Shown here piece after piece: positions 1 to 8,973 of a stretch of DNA of 64,000 nucleotides. Position 1 is the first letter of the stretch. The number at the start of each line of letters is the position of its first letter. Origin of the DNA: Pseudomonas sp. ANT_H12B (lineage in GTDB: Bacteria; Pseudomonadota; Gammaproteobacteria; Pseudomonadales; Pseudomonadaceae); assembly GCF_008369325.1 (NCBI RefSeq), contig NZ_VOBI01000008.1:124001-188000 (forward strand), written 5' to 3'. The translations under genes and the position numbers were made by a program. The notes under the pieces are model-generated. The model was not told the DNA's origin and made no database searches. It saw only the letters and a program-made list of their open reading frames with translations.

Positions 1-1812
1 GCGGCTAACCCCCAGCCGTCGGGCCAAGTGCGAAATATTTCCCCCAGCCGCCTGCAACTGCCGATTCAAGTCCTCGGCATCATTCAAATCCACCGCCAGC
101 GGCTCCGGCGTCTCAACCGGCTCCATCTCCAGATCCACAAAAAAATCATCCGGCAAATGCTCCGGCCGTACCGGTTGTTCCTCGGCCATGGCCAGCGCCA
201 CCTGCATCACGCTGCTGACCTGGCGCAAATTCCCCGGCCACGGGTGGCGTCCGAACAACTCCAATACCTCTCTGCTCAAGCCGGCCCATTGGCTCGGTTC
301 GCGGTGCTGTTCCCACAGACGTTTGAACAAGGCTTTTTTATCACTGCGCTCTCTTAACGGCGGCAGTTCCAGGGTCAAACCACCAATTCGGTAATACAAA
401 TCTTCGCGGAAACGCCCCAACTGAACCTGTTCGCGCAACGAGCGGTTGGTCGCCGAAATAATCCGGATATCCACCGGGAACAACTCACTGCTGCCCACCG
501 GTTGTACGCAACGCTCCTGCAACACCCGCAACAGTCGAGCTTGGGTCGGCAGTGGCATGTCGCCGATTTCATCGAGGAATAACGTGCCTTTATCTGCCTT
601 GCGAATCAGCCCGATGCTGCCTTTCTGATTGGCGCCGGTAAACGCGCCTTTCTCGTAGCCAAACAGCTCAGACTCTACCAGTTCGGCGGGGATCGCCGCA
701 CAGTTGACGGCGATGAACAGCTGTTTGCTCCGGGAACTGGCTTGATGCAGGGCTTTGACGAAGACTTCCTTGCCGACCCCGGTTTCGCCGTGGATCAGCA
801 GCGGAATGTCCTTTTCCAGTAAGCGCTCGGCCTGACGCACGGCTTTTTCCACGCGACTGTCGCCAAAATGCAGAGTGTTCAGGCTGATCGCCGCCGGAGC
901 TGCGATGGCAGGTCCGGCGCTCTTGGGTTCAGAAAACAACCGCGCCTGAATCGGTGCCTGTTTCGGTCGCTTCAACAGGCACTGGAAGCGGTTGCGCCCC
1001 GAAGCTTGCAGGGCGAAGGGCAGGCCGTCGGGCTGGTTCAGCAGTTCCAGCAGCGAGACTTTGAACAGACTTTCGATGCTGACCCGCGACAGGCTGATGC
1101 CCAGCAGATTGTCGGCGCGGCGGTTGGCCGACAGCACCTGACCGGTTTCATCGAAGATCAACAACCCGGCCCATTGGCTGTCGAGGTTATTCAGCCCGGT
1201 GTTGAAGGTCAGCTGGAAATGCTGGCCATGGAACAGGTTGAGGATCAGCCGGTTCTCCACGGTCTGGCTCATCATCTTGACCATGCCGAGGGTGTGGGAC
1301 GGCGGCAGGTAACTGTCGCTGGACACATCCAGTACGGCGATCACCTTGCGTTCGGCATCGAAAATCGGCGCGGCAGAACCCGTCATGAAACGGTTGGCTT
1401 TGAGAAAGTGTTCATCGTGCTCGATATGCACTGCCTGCTCGCAGGCCAGCGCGGTGCCAATGGCGTTGGTGCCGCTGCAGCGCTCCATCCAGCTGGCGCC
1501 GGCACTGAAACCGCGGGTCAGGTTCGGTTCGATGAAACGCTGGGTGCCCCAGGACGTCAACACCTGACCCTGATTGTCGGCGAGCATGATCAGGCAATTG
1601 GAGTTGCTCAGGATATTTTCGTAATACGGCAGGACTTCCTGGTGGGTGGTCTGCACCAGGGAATGCTGGTTTTCCAGCAACTGCGCGATGCCCTCGGCCG
1701 GTAGTTGATCGAACGCCGGGGCGCTCTGATGGTTAAGACCGAATGCGCGGCAACGGGACCAGGAGTCCTGGATGATGGCATCGTGGGAGAGCGGCGAGGC
1801 GGGTGCGGCCAT
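1..1812 (-). CDS. Sigma-54-dependent transcriptional activator, AcoR-like (3' end cut by window)
   Basis: This is an enhancer-binding activator of sigma-54 RNA polymerase, with 604 codons visible and the C-terminus beyond the left edge. A GAF-like sensor region lies at about 65-190 and a PAS-like stretch at about 215-255. The AAA+ domain spans about 311-540 with Walker A GETGVGKE (342-349), the sigma-54 contact loop GAFTGA (389-394) and Walker B LFLDE (411-415). The Fis-type helix-turn-helix starts near 580 (GGNISHLARRLGVS). The start is the ATG at 1812. It diverges from the ABC transporter operon across a 299 bp gap holding a -24/-12 promoter, so it probably activates that operon. The ligand is not evident; glycerol or a related polyol or alcohol is an inference from the neighbours. 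Confidence 0.93.
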   Translation of the reverse strand, partial: MAAPASPLSHDAIIQDSWSRCRAFGLNHQSAPAFDQLPAEGIAQLLENQHSLVQTTHQEVLPYYENILSNSNCLIMLADNQGQVLTSWGTQRFIEPNLTRGFSAGASWMERCSGTNAIGTALACEQAVHIEHDEHFLKANRFMTGSAAPIFDAERKVIAVLDVSSDSYLPPSHTLGMVKMMSQTVENRLILNLFHGQHFQLTFNTGLNNLDSQWAGLLIFDETGQVLSANRRADNLLGISLSRVSIESLFKVSLLELLNQPDGLPFALQASGRNRFQCLLKRPKQAPIQARLFSEPKSAGPAIAAPAAISLNTLHFGDSRVEKAVRQAERLLEKDIPLLIHGETGVGKEVFVKALHQASSRSKQLFIAVNCAAIPAELVESELFGYEKGAFTGANQKGSIGLIRKADKGTLFLDEIGDMPLPTQARLLRVLQERCVQPVGSSELFPVDIRIISATNRSLREQVQLGRFREDLYYRIGGLTLELPPLRERSDKKALFKRLWEQHREPSQWAGLSREVLELFGRHPWPGNLRQVSSVMQVALAMAEEQPVRPEHLPDDFFVDLEMEPVETPEPLAVDLNDAEDLNRQLQAAGGNISHLARRLGVSR

Positions 1813-2111
1813 GGCAGTCGTTCTCTGAGCATTATTATTTTTGTTATGAGCAACGCGAGTTCATCCAATTACACAGGATCGTGGTGATTTCGGACGCTAA
1901 AGCTTCCGTAGAGTGTTGTTCACTATTGTTCATTGTCAACCGGCGGATTGTTCAATTGTTCAGTCGCGGTTGTTCATTTCTGTTCAGCAACGAAAGTGGT
2001 TTTACTGTTGGCGTGGCATTTTTCAAGTCGTTTCAAAGGCTTGCAATTTTTGGCACGAAAGTCGCTCTGTTGCTCCGGTCGCTTGACTCCAAATAATAAA
2101 AAGGCCGAGCC
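1813..2111. promoter_or_regulatory. Divergent intergenic control region with TGTTCA cluster
   Basis: This 299 bp gap holds no gene. Six direct copies of TGTTCA begin at 1917, 1927, 1949, 1957, 1971 and 1981, followed about 65 bp later by a sigma-54-type promoter. The arrangement fits an upstream activating sequence bound by the divergent activator. That the hexamers are its binding sites is an inference. Confidence 0.5.
2051..2066 (+). promoter_or_regulatory. Sigma-54 (-24/-12) promoter of the ABC transporter operon
   Basis: TGGCACGAAAGTCGCT matches the sigma-54 consensus TGGCACG-N4-TTGCW with one mismatch (TCGC for TTGC) and the required 10 bp between the GG and GC. Transcription would start near 2077, about 35 bp before the first gene at 2112. 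A divergent sigma-54 activator next door strengthens the call. Confidence 0.7.
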
Positions 2112-3206
2112 ATGTCATTAACCCTGGAGCACGTCAGCCGCACCGTCGAGGGCCAGACCTGGATCGACGATGCTTGCCTCAATTTCGAACCCGGATCTTT
2201 CAACGTTTTGCTCGGGCGCACGCTGTCCGGCAAAACCAGTCTCATGCGCCTGATGGCCGGCCTGGACAAGCCCGACAGCGGTCGCATCCTGATGAACGGC
2301 GTCGACGTCACCCAGCGCCCGGTGCGTCTGCGCAATGTGTCGATGGTCTATCAGCAATTCATCAACTACCCGACCATGACCGTCTTCGAGAACATCGCCT
2401 CGCCGCTGCGCCAGGGTGGCGTTTCCAATGAGCTGATCCAGAGCAAAGTGCTGGAAACCGCGAAGATGCTGCGCATCGAAAAATTCCTTCAGCGCCATCC
2501 CCTCGAACTTTCCGGTGGCCAGCAACAGCGCACCGCCATGGCCCGGGCGCTGGTCAAGGATGCAGAACTGATCCTGTTCGACGAGCCGCTGGTCAACCTC
2601 GACTACAAGCTGCGCGAAGAACTGCGTCAGGAAATGCGCGAGCTGTTCAAGGCTCACCACACCATCGCCATCTACGCCACCACCGAGCCCAACGAAGCCC
2701 TGGCCCTGGGTGGCACTACGACCATTCTTCACGAAGGCCGGGTGATCCAGAGCGGCAAATCCGCCGAGGTCTATCACCAACCGCAAACCGTGCTGGCCGC
2801 CGAGCTGTTTTCCGAGCCGCCGATCAACCTGATGCCGGGACGCATTGCCGGCAACGAAGTGAGTTTTGCCAATTTCGTGCACTTCCCGCTTAACGTCGAT
2901 CTGCGGCCAGTGGGCGAGGGCGAGTTTCGTTTCGGCGTACGGCCCAGCCATATTTCGCTGGTGCCAAGCAACGACGATGACCTGGAACTGGCGGTGACCG
3001 TCGAGGTGGCTGAAATCAGCGGTTCGGAAACCTTCCTGCACGTGCGCAACGAGCATTTCCTGGTGGTGCTGCACTTGCCCGGCGTCCACGAATACGACGT
3101 CGATGCGCCGATTCGCATCTACATCCCGACCCATAAACTGTTTGTGTTCGATACGCAGGGGCGGCTGGTCCAGGCGCCCGGTCGCCGCATCGCGAGGGTT
3201 GCCTGA
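2112..3206 (+). CDS. Glycerol-type ABC transporter ATP-binding protein 1 (GlpS-like)
   Basis: This is a cytoplasmic ATPase of a carbohydrate/polyol importer, 364 aa, with the MalK/UgpC layout of a nucleotide-binding domain followed by a C-terminal TOBE-like regulatory domain. Walker A is the unusual GRTLSGKT (35-42), the signature LSGGQ is at 133-137 and Walker B LILFDE at 153-158. The switch histidine of the H-loop is absent: YATTE (188-192) replaces the usual YVTHD. It is the first gene of the operon and its stop overlaps the start of the second ATPase gene. Rhizobial glycerol uptake operons (glpSTPQUV) have the same two-ATPase, two-permease, small membrane protein and binding protein content. 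Substrate by analogy only. Confidence 0.9.
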   Translation: MSLTLEHVSRTVEGQTWIDDACLNFEPGSFNVLLGRTLSGKTSLMRLMAGLDKPDSGRILMNGVDVTQRPVRLRNVSMVYQQFINYPTMTVFENIASPLRQGGVSNELIQSKVLETAKMLRIEKFLQRHPLELSGGQQQRTAMARALVKDAELILFDEPLVNLDYKLREELRQEMRELFKAHHTIAIYATTEPNEALALGGTTTILHEGRVIQSGKSAEVYHQPQTVLAAELFSEPPINLMPGRIAGNEVSFANFVHFPLNVDLRPVGEGEFRFGVRPSHISLVPSNDDDLELAVTVEVAEISGSETFLHVRNEHFLVVLHLPGVHEYDVDAPIRIYIPTHKLFVFDTQGRLVQAPGRRIARVA

Positions 3207-4297
3207 TGGCCGAAATCCGTTTGCAGCACCTCGCCCACAGTTACACCCGCACGCCGAGCGGGCCCGAGGATTACGCGATCCGCGAGATGGACCATGTCTG
3301 GGAGCAGGGCGGTGCCTACGCCTTGCTCGGGCCTTCGGGCTGCGGCAAGTCGACCTTGCTCAACATCATTTCCGGGCTGCTCAGCCCGTCCCAGGGGCAA
3401 GTGCTGTTCGACAACAAAGTGGTCAACGATCTGACCCCGGAGAAGCGCAACATCGCTCAGGTTTTCCAGTTTCCGGTGGTCTACGACACCATGACGGTGT
3501 TCGACAACCTGGCGTTTCCACTGCGCAATCAGGGCATGGCCGAAGCGAAAATTCATACCAAAGTGCAGGAAATTGCCGAGGTCCTCGACCTCCAGGCGCT
3601 ACTGAGCAAGAAGGCCCGCAACCTCACCGCCGATGAAAAGCAGAAGGTCTCCATGGGCCGAGGGCTGGTGCGCGATGACGTATCAGCCATCCTGTTCGAC
3701 GAGCCGCTGACGGTGATCGACCCGCACCTGAAGTGGAAACTGCGGCGCAAGCTCAAGCAGATTCACGAGCAGTTCAACATCACCATGGTCTACGTCACCC
3801 ACGATCAGCTGGAGGCCTCGACCTTTGCCGACAAGATTGCAGTGATGTATGGCGGGCAGATCGTGCAGTTCGGTACGCCGCGAGAACTGTTCGAGCGACC
3901 CAGTCACACCTTTGTCGGCTATTTCATCGGCAGCCCGGGGATGAACCTGATCGCGGTGCAGCCGCAGCCGGGAGGTGTCGGTTTCGCGTCGACTCATTTG
4001 CCTTTGTCTGACGCGCAACAGACACGAATCGCCGAATCGGAGTGGAAAACCCTGAAGGTCGGCATCCGTCCAGAGTTCATCCATGTCTGGGATGAGCCCT
4101 TTGACGACGCGATGCAGGCACAGGTCGTACACGTCGAAGACCTTGGCACCTACAAGATCATGACCCTGAACCTCGACGGCGCACCGCTGAAAGTGCGCCT
4201 GGCCGAAGACAAGCCAGTGCCTGAGGGAACCGCCTGCATCAGCTTTCCGGCGCAATGGCTGATGGTCTATGCCGACGATTACCTCTTGGAGACGTAG
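3206..4297 (+). CDS. Glycerol-type ABC transporter ATP-binding protein 2 (GlpT-like ATPase)
   Basis: This is the second ATPase of the importer, 363 aa, predicted to form a heterodimer with the product of the gene before it. Walker A GPSGCGKST (42-50), Walker B ILFDE (162-166) and the switch histidine H199 (YVTHD) are intact. The signature motif is degenerate: LTADE (140-144) replaces LSGGQ. This complements the first ATPase, which has a good signature but lacks the switch histidine, so the pair would have one standard and one degenerate ATP site. The start ATG overlaps the upstream stop, suggesting coupled translation. Function in glycerol or polyol uptake is inferred from operon content. Confidence 0.9.
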   Translation: MAEIRLQHLAHSYTRTPSGPEDYAIREMDHVWEQGGAYALLGPSGCGKSTLLNIISGLLSPSQGQVLFDNKVVNDLTPEKRNIAQVFQFPVVYDTMTVFDNLAFPLRNQGMAEAKIHTKVQEIAEVLDLQALLSKKARNLTADEKQKVSMGRGLVRDDVSAILFDEPLTVIDPHLKWKLRRKLKQIHEQFNITMVYVTHDQLEASTFADKIAVMYGGQIVQFGTPRELFERPSHTFVGYFIGSPGMNLIAVQPQPGGVGFASTHLPLSDAQQTRIAESEWKTLKVGIRPEFIHVWDEPFDDAMQAQVVHVEDLGTYKIMTLNLDGAPLKVRLAEDKPVPEGTACISFPAQWLMVYADDYLLET

Positions 4298-4299
4298 CC

Positions 4300-5166
4300 A
4301 TGAACAAGGTGCAGAACAACAAGGCCTGGTGGCTGGTGTTGCCGGTATTTTTGCTGGTGGCGTTCAGTGCGGTAATCCCGATGATGACCGTGGTCAACTA
4401 CTCGGTGCAGGACATCTTCGATCAATCCAGCCGCTACTTCGTTGGTGCCGACTGGTACCGACAGGTATTGCTTGATCCACGGCTGCATGACTCGCTGCTG
4501 CGGCAATTCATCTATTCCGGCTGCGTGTTGCTGATCGAAATTCCGCTGGGCATCGGCATCGCCCTGACCATGCCGACCAAGGGGCGCTGGTCGTCGCTGG
4601 TGCTGATCATCCTGGCGATACCGTTGCTGATTCCGTGGAACGTGGTGGGGACGATCTGGCAGATCTTCGGTCGGGCGGACATTGGCCTGCTCGGCGCGAG
4701 CCTCAAGGCCATGGGGCTGAATTACAACTATGCGGCCAACACCATGGACGCCTGGGTCACGGTGCTGGTGATGGACGTCTGGCACTGGACGTCGTTGGTG
4801 GCGCTGTTGTGTTTCTCGGGGCTGCGGGCGATTCCGGACGTGTACTACCAGGCGGCGCGGATTGATCGGGCGTCGGCCTGGTCGGTTTTCCGACACATCC
4901 AGTTGCCCAAGCTGAAAAGTGTGTTGCTGATCGCGGTGATGCTGCGGTTCATGGACAGTTTCATGATTTACACCGAGCCGTTCGTGCTCACCGGTGGCGG
5001 TCCGGGGAATGCCACGACCTTCTTGAGTCAGACTTTGACGCAGATGGCTGTAGGGCAATTCGACCTCGGTCCGGCGGCGGCTTTCTCGCTGGTGTACTTC
5101 CTGATCATCCTGTTGGTGTCCTGGCTGTTCTACACCGCCATGACTCACTCTGACGCCAACCGCTGA
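4300..5166 (+). CDS. ABC transporter permease 1, sugar/glycerol type (GlpP-like)
   Basis: Inner-membrane permease, 288 aa, of the binding-protein-dependent sugar transport family (MalF/UgpA type). Hydrophobic segments begin at WWLVLPVFLLV near the N-terminus. The EAA-type cytoplasmic loop that contacts the ATPases is seen as YYQAARIDRASAWSVFRHIQLP. The ATG at 4300 is preceded by GGAG at a proper distance and lies just after the ATPase stop, so I chose it over an in-frame start further upstream. It pairs with the next gene to form the channel. Confidence 0.92.
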   Translation: MNKVQNNKAWWLVLPVFLLVAFSAVIPMMTVVNYSVQDIFDQSSRYFVGADWYRQVLLDPRLHDSLLRQFIYSGCVLLIEIPLGIGIALTMPTKGRWSSLVLIILAIPLLIPWNVVGTIWQIFGRADIGLLGASLKAMGLNYNYAANTMDAWVTVLVMDVWHWTSLVALLCFSGLRAIPDVYYQAARIDRASAWSVFRHIQLPKLKSVLLIAVMLRFMDSFMIYTEPFVLTGGGPGNATTFLSQTLTQMAVGQFDLGPAAAFSLVYFLIILLVSWLFYTAMTHSDANR

Positions 5167-5174
5167 GGTCCGCC

Positions 5175-5975
5175 ATGAGCAAGAGAAAACTGATCCCGCT
5201 GCTGATCTACATCCTGTTCCTGCTGGTGCCAATTTACTGGCTGCTGAACATGTCCTTCAAGAGCAACACCGAAATCCTCGGCGGCCTGACGCTGTTTCCG
5301 CAGGACTTCACCTTCGCCAACTACAAGGTGATCTTCACCGATCCGAGTTGGTACAACGGTTACCTCAACTCGCTGTACTACGTGAGCCTGAACACGGTGA
5401 TCTCCCTGAGCGTGGCATTGCCGGCGGCGTATGCGTTCTCGCGCTATCGGTTCCTCGGTGACAAGCACCTGTTCTTCTGGCTCCTGACCAATCGCATGGC
5501 ACCACCGGCGGTGTTTTTGCTGCCGTTCTTCCAGCTGTATTCCTCGATTGGTTTGTTCGATACGCACATCGCCGTGGCGTTGGCACATTGCCTGTTTAAC
5601 GTGCCGTTGGCGGTGTGGATTCTTGAAGGCTTCATGTCCGGCGTGCCCAAGGAAATCGACGAAACCGCCTACATCGATGGCTACAGTTTCCCCAAGTTCT
5701 TCGTGAAGATTTTCGTGCCACTGATTGGCTCCGGGATTGGTGTTACGGCATTTTTCTGCTTCATGTTTTCCTGGGTCGAACTGCTGCTGGCGCGAACGCT
5801 GACGTCGGTCAATGCCAAGCCGATTGCGGCGGTGATGACTCGCACGGTCTCGGCGTCCGGCATCGACTGGGGCGTACTGGCGGCGGCGGGGGTGTTGACT
5901 ATCCTGCCGGGCATGCTGGTGATCTGGTTTGTTCGCAACCACGTGGCCAAAGGCTTCGCCCTGGGCCGGGTCTGA
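5175..5975 (+). CDS. ABC transporter permease 2, sugar/glycerol type (GlpQ-like)
   Basis: Inner-membrane permease, 266 aa, of the MalG/UgpE type and the partner of the preceding permease. The N-terminal membrane segment is LIPLLIYILFLLVPIYWLL. The EAA loop is recognisable as EIDETAYIDGYSFPKFFVKIFVP. The gene lies 8 bp after permease 1 and ends just before a small membrane protein gene, all in one operon. Confidence 0.92.
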   Translation: MSKRKLIPLLIYILFLLVPIYWLLNMSFKSNTEILGGLTLFPQDFTFANYKVIFTDPSWYNGYLNSLYYVSLNTVISLSVALPAAYAFSRYRFLGDKHLFFWLLTNRMAPPAVFLLPFFQLYSSIGLFDTHIAVALAHCLFNVPLAVWILEGFMSGVPKEIDETAYIDGYSFPKFFVKIFVPLIGSGIGVTAFFCFMFSWVELLLARTLTSVNAKPIAAVMTRTVSASGIDWGVLAAAGVLTILPGMLVIWFVRNHVAKGFALGRV

Positions 5976-5985
5976 GGAGCTGATG

Positions 5986-6258
5986 ATGGAATGGATGAGT
6001 TGGACGGTTCCGACAGCGGCGTTTTTCATCGTCATTGGCCTGATCCTGGTGGGCATGACGACTTGGGAATTGCGTTCGCCGAGTATTCTTCGCCGTGGTT
6101 TGTTGCCGATTGCCACCACCCGTGGCGATCGGTTGTTTATCGGTCTTCTCGGCAGCGCCTACCTGCATTTGCTGGTAATTGGCGTCACCGACTGGAGCAT
6201 CTGGGTGGCGTCCGCGTTATCCCTGGTGTGGCTGTTGGCTGTGATGCGTTGGGGCTAG
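5986..6258 (+). CDS. Small membrane protein of the glycerol-type ABC operon (DUF2160/GlpU-like)
   Basis: This is a 90-residue protein with three hydrophobic segments (about residues 8-25, 45-62 and 66-85) and little else. The start at 5986 has GAGGAG six bases upstream; the ATG at 5983 would be too close to it. Equivalent small membrane proteins of unknown role lie between the permease and binding-protein genes of rhizobial glycerol uptake operons (GlpU). Its constant position suggests an accessory part of the transporter, but no function can be read from the sequence. Confidence 0.75.
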   Translation: MEWMSWTVPTAAFFIVIGLILVGMTTWELRSPSILRRGLLPIATTRGDRLFIGLLGSAYLHLLVIGVTDWSIWVASALSLVWLLAVMRWG

Positions 6259-6305
6259 TCGAATCGCTCGGCAAAATTGCTCCGAAACCTAAACAGGAGG
6301 TCTCT

Positions 6306-8048
6306 ATGTTCGACAAAAACAATAAGCTGCGACATAGCGTTTCATTGGCAGCCATGCTGACACTCAGCGGGCTGAGCGCTGCGGCCTGGGCCGATGCCTA
6401 TGAAGACGCCGCAAAGAAATGGATTGGCAGCGAATTCAAACCGTCCACGCTGACACCAGAGCAGCAGCTCGCGGAGTTGAAATGGTTCATCAAGGCCGCC
6501 GAGCCATTTCGCGGGATGAACATCAAGGTGGTCTCGGAAACCATCGCGACCCACGAATATGAATCCAAAGTGCTGGCCAAAGCCTTTACCGAGATTACCG
6601 GGATCAAGTTGACCCACGACTTGCTGCAGGAAGGCGACGTGGTGGAGAAACTGCAGACCCAGATGCAGTCGGACAAGAACATTTATGACGGCTGGGTCAA
6701 CGATTCGGACCTGATCGGCACGCACTTTCGCTATGGCAAGACCCAATCGATCACCGACCTGATGGCCAACGAAGGCAAGAACTTCACTTCGCCGACCCTG
6801 GACATCAAGGACTTCATCGGCATCTCCTTCACCACCGCACCGGACGGCAAGATCTATCAACTGCCCGACCAACAATTCGCCAACCTTTACTGGTTCCGCG
6901 CCGACTGGTTCGAACGTGCGGATCTAAAAGCCAAATTCAAGGAGAAGTACGGCTACGAGTTGGGCGTGCCGGTGAACTGGTCGGCCTATGAAGACATCGC
7001 CAAATTCTTCAGCGAAGACGTCAAGGAAATCGACGGCAAGCGTATCTACGGGCACATGGACTACGGCAAAAAAGACCCTTCCCTCGGCTGGCGCTTCACC
7101 GATGCCTGGTTCTCCATGGCCGGCGCTGGCGACAAAGGCATACCCAACGGTTTGCCGGTGGACGAGTGGGGCATCCGCGTCGAAGATTGTCATCCGGTCG
7201 GTTCAAGCGTGACCCGTGGCGGCGACACCAATGGCCCGGCGGCGGTCTATGCGACGCAAAAATACGTCGACTGGCTCAAAGCCTATGCGCCACCGGAAGC
7301 GGCCGGGATGACTTTCTCCGAATCCGGTCCGGTGCCTTCCCAAGGCAACATTGCCCAGCAGATTTTCTGGTACACCGCATTCACCGCCGACATGACCAAA
7401 CCGGGCCTGCCAGTGATGAACGCCGACGGCACGCCGAAATGGCGCATGGCGCCATCGCCACGCGGACCGTACTGGGAGGAGGGCATGAAGCTGGGGTATC
7501 AGGACGTGGGTTCCTGGACTTTCATGAAGTCCACGCCTGAGAAACAGAAACTCGCAGCTTGGCTCTACGCGCAGTTCGTGACCTCGAAAACCGTTTCGCT
7601 GAAGAAAACCATCGTCGGCCTGACCCCGATCCGCGAGTCGGATATCAACTCGCAAGCCATGACCGACCTGGCACCGAAGCTCGGTGGTCTGGTCGAGTTC
7701 TACCGCAGCCCGGCCCGCGTGCAATGGACCCCGACCGGGACCAACGTGCCGGACTACCCGCGTCTGGCGCAACTGTGGTGGAGCCATATCGCCGAAGCAG
7801 CGAGCGGCGAGAAAACTCCGCAACAGGCACTCGACGGCCTGGCCAAGGATCAGGACGCGATCATGACCCGTCTCGAACGCTCGAAGGCACAAGCCACCTG
7901 CGCACCGAAAATGAACCCCGAGCGCGATGCGCAGTACTGGTTCGATCAGCCGGGTGCTCCGAAACCGAAATTGGCGAACGAGAAACCTAAAGGTGAAACC
8001 GTGAGTTATGCCGAACTGCTGAAATCGTGGGAGGCGGCGCGTAAGTAG
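6306..8048 (+). CDS. ABC transporter periplasmic substrate-binding protein (GlpV-like)
   Basis: This is a large extracytoplasmic solute-binding protein, 580 aa, of the family-1 sugar/polyol type. A signal peptide spans residues 1 to about 29, ending in AAAWA before DAYED. The length exceeds the roughly 430 aa of typical sugar-binding proteins and agrees with the glycerol-binding GlpV group. The ATG at 6306 follows AGGAGG; an open frame extends upstream but overlaps the small membrane protein gene in another frame. It is the last gene of the operon, followed at once by a strong terminator. Glycerol as ligand is inferred from operon architecture. Confidence 0.9.
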   Translation: MFDKNNKLRHSVSLAAMLTLSGLSAAAWADAYEDAAKKWIGSEFKPSTLTPEQQLAELKWFIKAAEPFRGMNIKVVSETIATHEYESKVLAKAFTEITGIKLTHDLLQEGDVVEKLQTQMQSDKNIYDGWVNDSDLIGTHFRYGKTQSITDLMANEGKNFTSPTLDIKDFIGISFTTAPDGKIYQLPDQQFANLYWFRADWFERADLKAKFKEKYGYELGVPVNWSAYEDIAKFFSEDVKEIDGKRIYGHMDYGKKDPSLGWRFTDAWFSMAGAGDKGIPNGLPVDEWGIRVEDCHPVGSSVTRGGDTNGPAAVYATQKYVDWLKAYAPPEAAGMTFSESGPVPSQGNIAQQIFWYTAFTADMTKPGLPVMNADGTPKWRMAPSPRGPYWEEGMKLGYQDVGSWTFMKSTPEKQKLAAWLYAQFVTSKTVSLKKTIVGLTPIRESDINSQAMTDLAPKLGGLVEFYRSPARVQWTPTGTNVPDYPRLAQLWWSHIAEAASGEKTPQQALDGLAKDQDAIMTRLERSKAQATCAPKMNPERDAQYWFDQPGAPKPKLANEKPKGETVSYAELLKSWEAARK

Positions 8049-8069
8049 GAAACCGTGCGGCGTTGTTGA

Positions 8070-8096
8070 ACGGCACCTGCGGGTGCCGTTTTTTTT
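8070..8096 (+). terminator. Rho-independent terminator of the ABC transporter operon
   Basis: An 8 bp perfect stem, ACGGCACC/GGTGCCGT, with a TGCG loop is followed by eight T residues, 21 bp after the binding-protein stop codon. The leftward hydrolase gene ends at 8095, so the two converging units meet here. Confidence 0.9.
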
Positions 8097-8973
8097 AGTG
8101 CTCGATATCACGCATCAGCGCCTGACGCACGGCTTTGAGCGTGGCAGGGTCGAACGCGTTGTGGCCGGCATGCAGCAGTCGGCAACGAATACTCATGCGC
8201 TGGCGTAGCCAACGCACGCTCGACATGCCGAAGACATCCCTGATCCCCTGAATCAGGAGGGTGTTGTCGTCGAGGGTCAGCCCTTCGTCCGCCGGCGTGA
8301 AGTAATACCGATGCAGGTGGTAATGCAATTCCAGGCGAATGGCGCGAATGGCTTCTTCATCGACGAAATCCTCAAGGAAGCCCGGGCGGATCGATTGTCC
8401 TGTGTGCTGCAAAAGAGCTTCCAGCCATTGAATGGCTGCGTGGCGCTGCTGCAACGGGCAACCCTCGCTGAGTATCTGGTAGATGTCGCGTACCCGGTTG
8501 CCGGCGGATCCGTCGGCGGCGGTAGACAGTCCGTCGTTGAGGGATTGCTCGTAGGCACTGACATTGGCGGGAAACGGCACAAACACCGACACCAGTGTGG
8601 TTTTCAACAAGGCTTCGCGGTAGCGCTGCTGGTATTGAATCGCGAGCCAACTGCCCCAGGAAACGCCCAGCAGACTGATCTTTGCGAAGCCGAAATGCTG
8701 GCGCAAGGCATCGATGTCTTCAACGGACAGCCCAGTGGTGTTGCCGCACAGGTCGTTTTGGGGCATTGAACGCCCGCACCCGCGCTGATCAAAGAAAATG
8801 ACGTCGAAACGTCGAAGGTCGAAAAACTCCAGATGATGACGGTGGCTGCGTCCGCCAGGGCCACCATGCAGGAAAAACACCGGTTCGGCTCCCGCCGTAC
8901 CGTGGCGTTCCCAGTAGAGTTGATGACCGTCACAAGTCGGGTAGTAACCGCGGGTCAGTGCTGTACTGCTCAT
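8095..8973 (-). CDS. Proline-iminopeptidase-like alpha/beta hydrolase of the YcaO cassette
   Basis: Cytoplasmic serine peptidase-like protein, 292 aa, of the prolyl aminopeptidase (S33) family. It shows the oxyanion motif HGGPGG (36-41), nucleophile elbow GVSWG with Ser105, GxxD with Asp246 and the catalytic histidine in AGHNAFDP (His271), so the triad looks intact. The region between Ser and Asp is shorter than in standard proline iminopeptidases. The ATG at 8973 overlaps the methyltransferase stop (ATGA), which fixes the start and indicates coupled translation; a longer upstream frame is rejected. As the last gene after a peptide, YcaO and methyltransferase, it may trim the modified peptide. 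That role is an inference. Confidence 0.85.
   Translation of the reverse strand: MSSTALTRGYYPTCDGHQLYWERHGTAGAEPVFFLHGGPGGRSHRHHLEFFDLRRFDVIFFDQRGCGRSMPQNDLCGNTTGLSVEDIDALRQHFGFAKISLLGVSWGSWLAIQYQQRYREALLKTTLVSVFVPFPANVSAYEQSLNDGLSTAADGSAGNRVRDIYQILSEGCPLQQRHAAIQWLEALLQHTGQSIRPGFLEDFVDEEAIRAIRLELHYHLHRYYFTPADEGLTLDDNTLLIQGIRDVFGMSSVRWLRQRMSIRCRLLHAGHNAFDPATLKAVRQALMRDIEH

Noticed and set aside
5991..6305. In-frame extension of the binding-protein gene upstream of 6306
   Set aside because: It overlaps the small membrane protein gene in another frame and lacks the signal peptide position; the ATG at 6306 has AGGAGG and a clean signal sequence.
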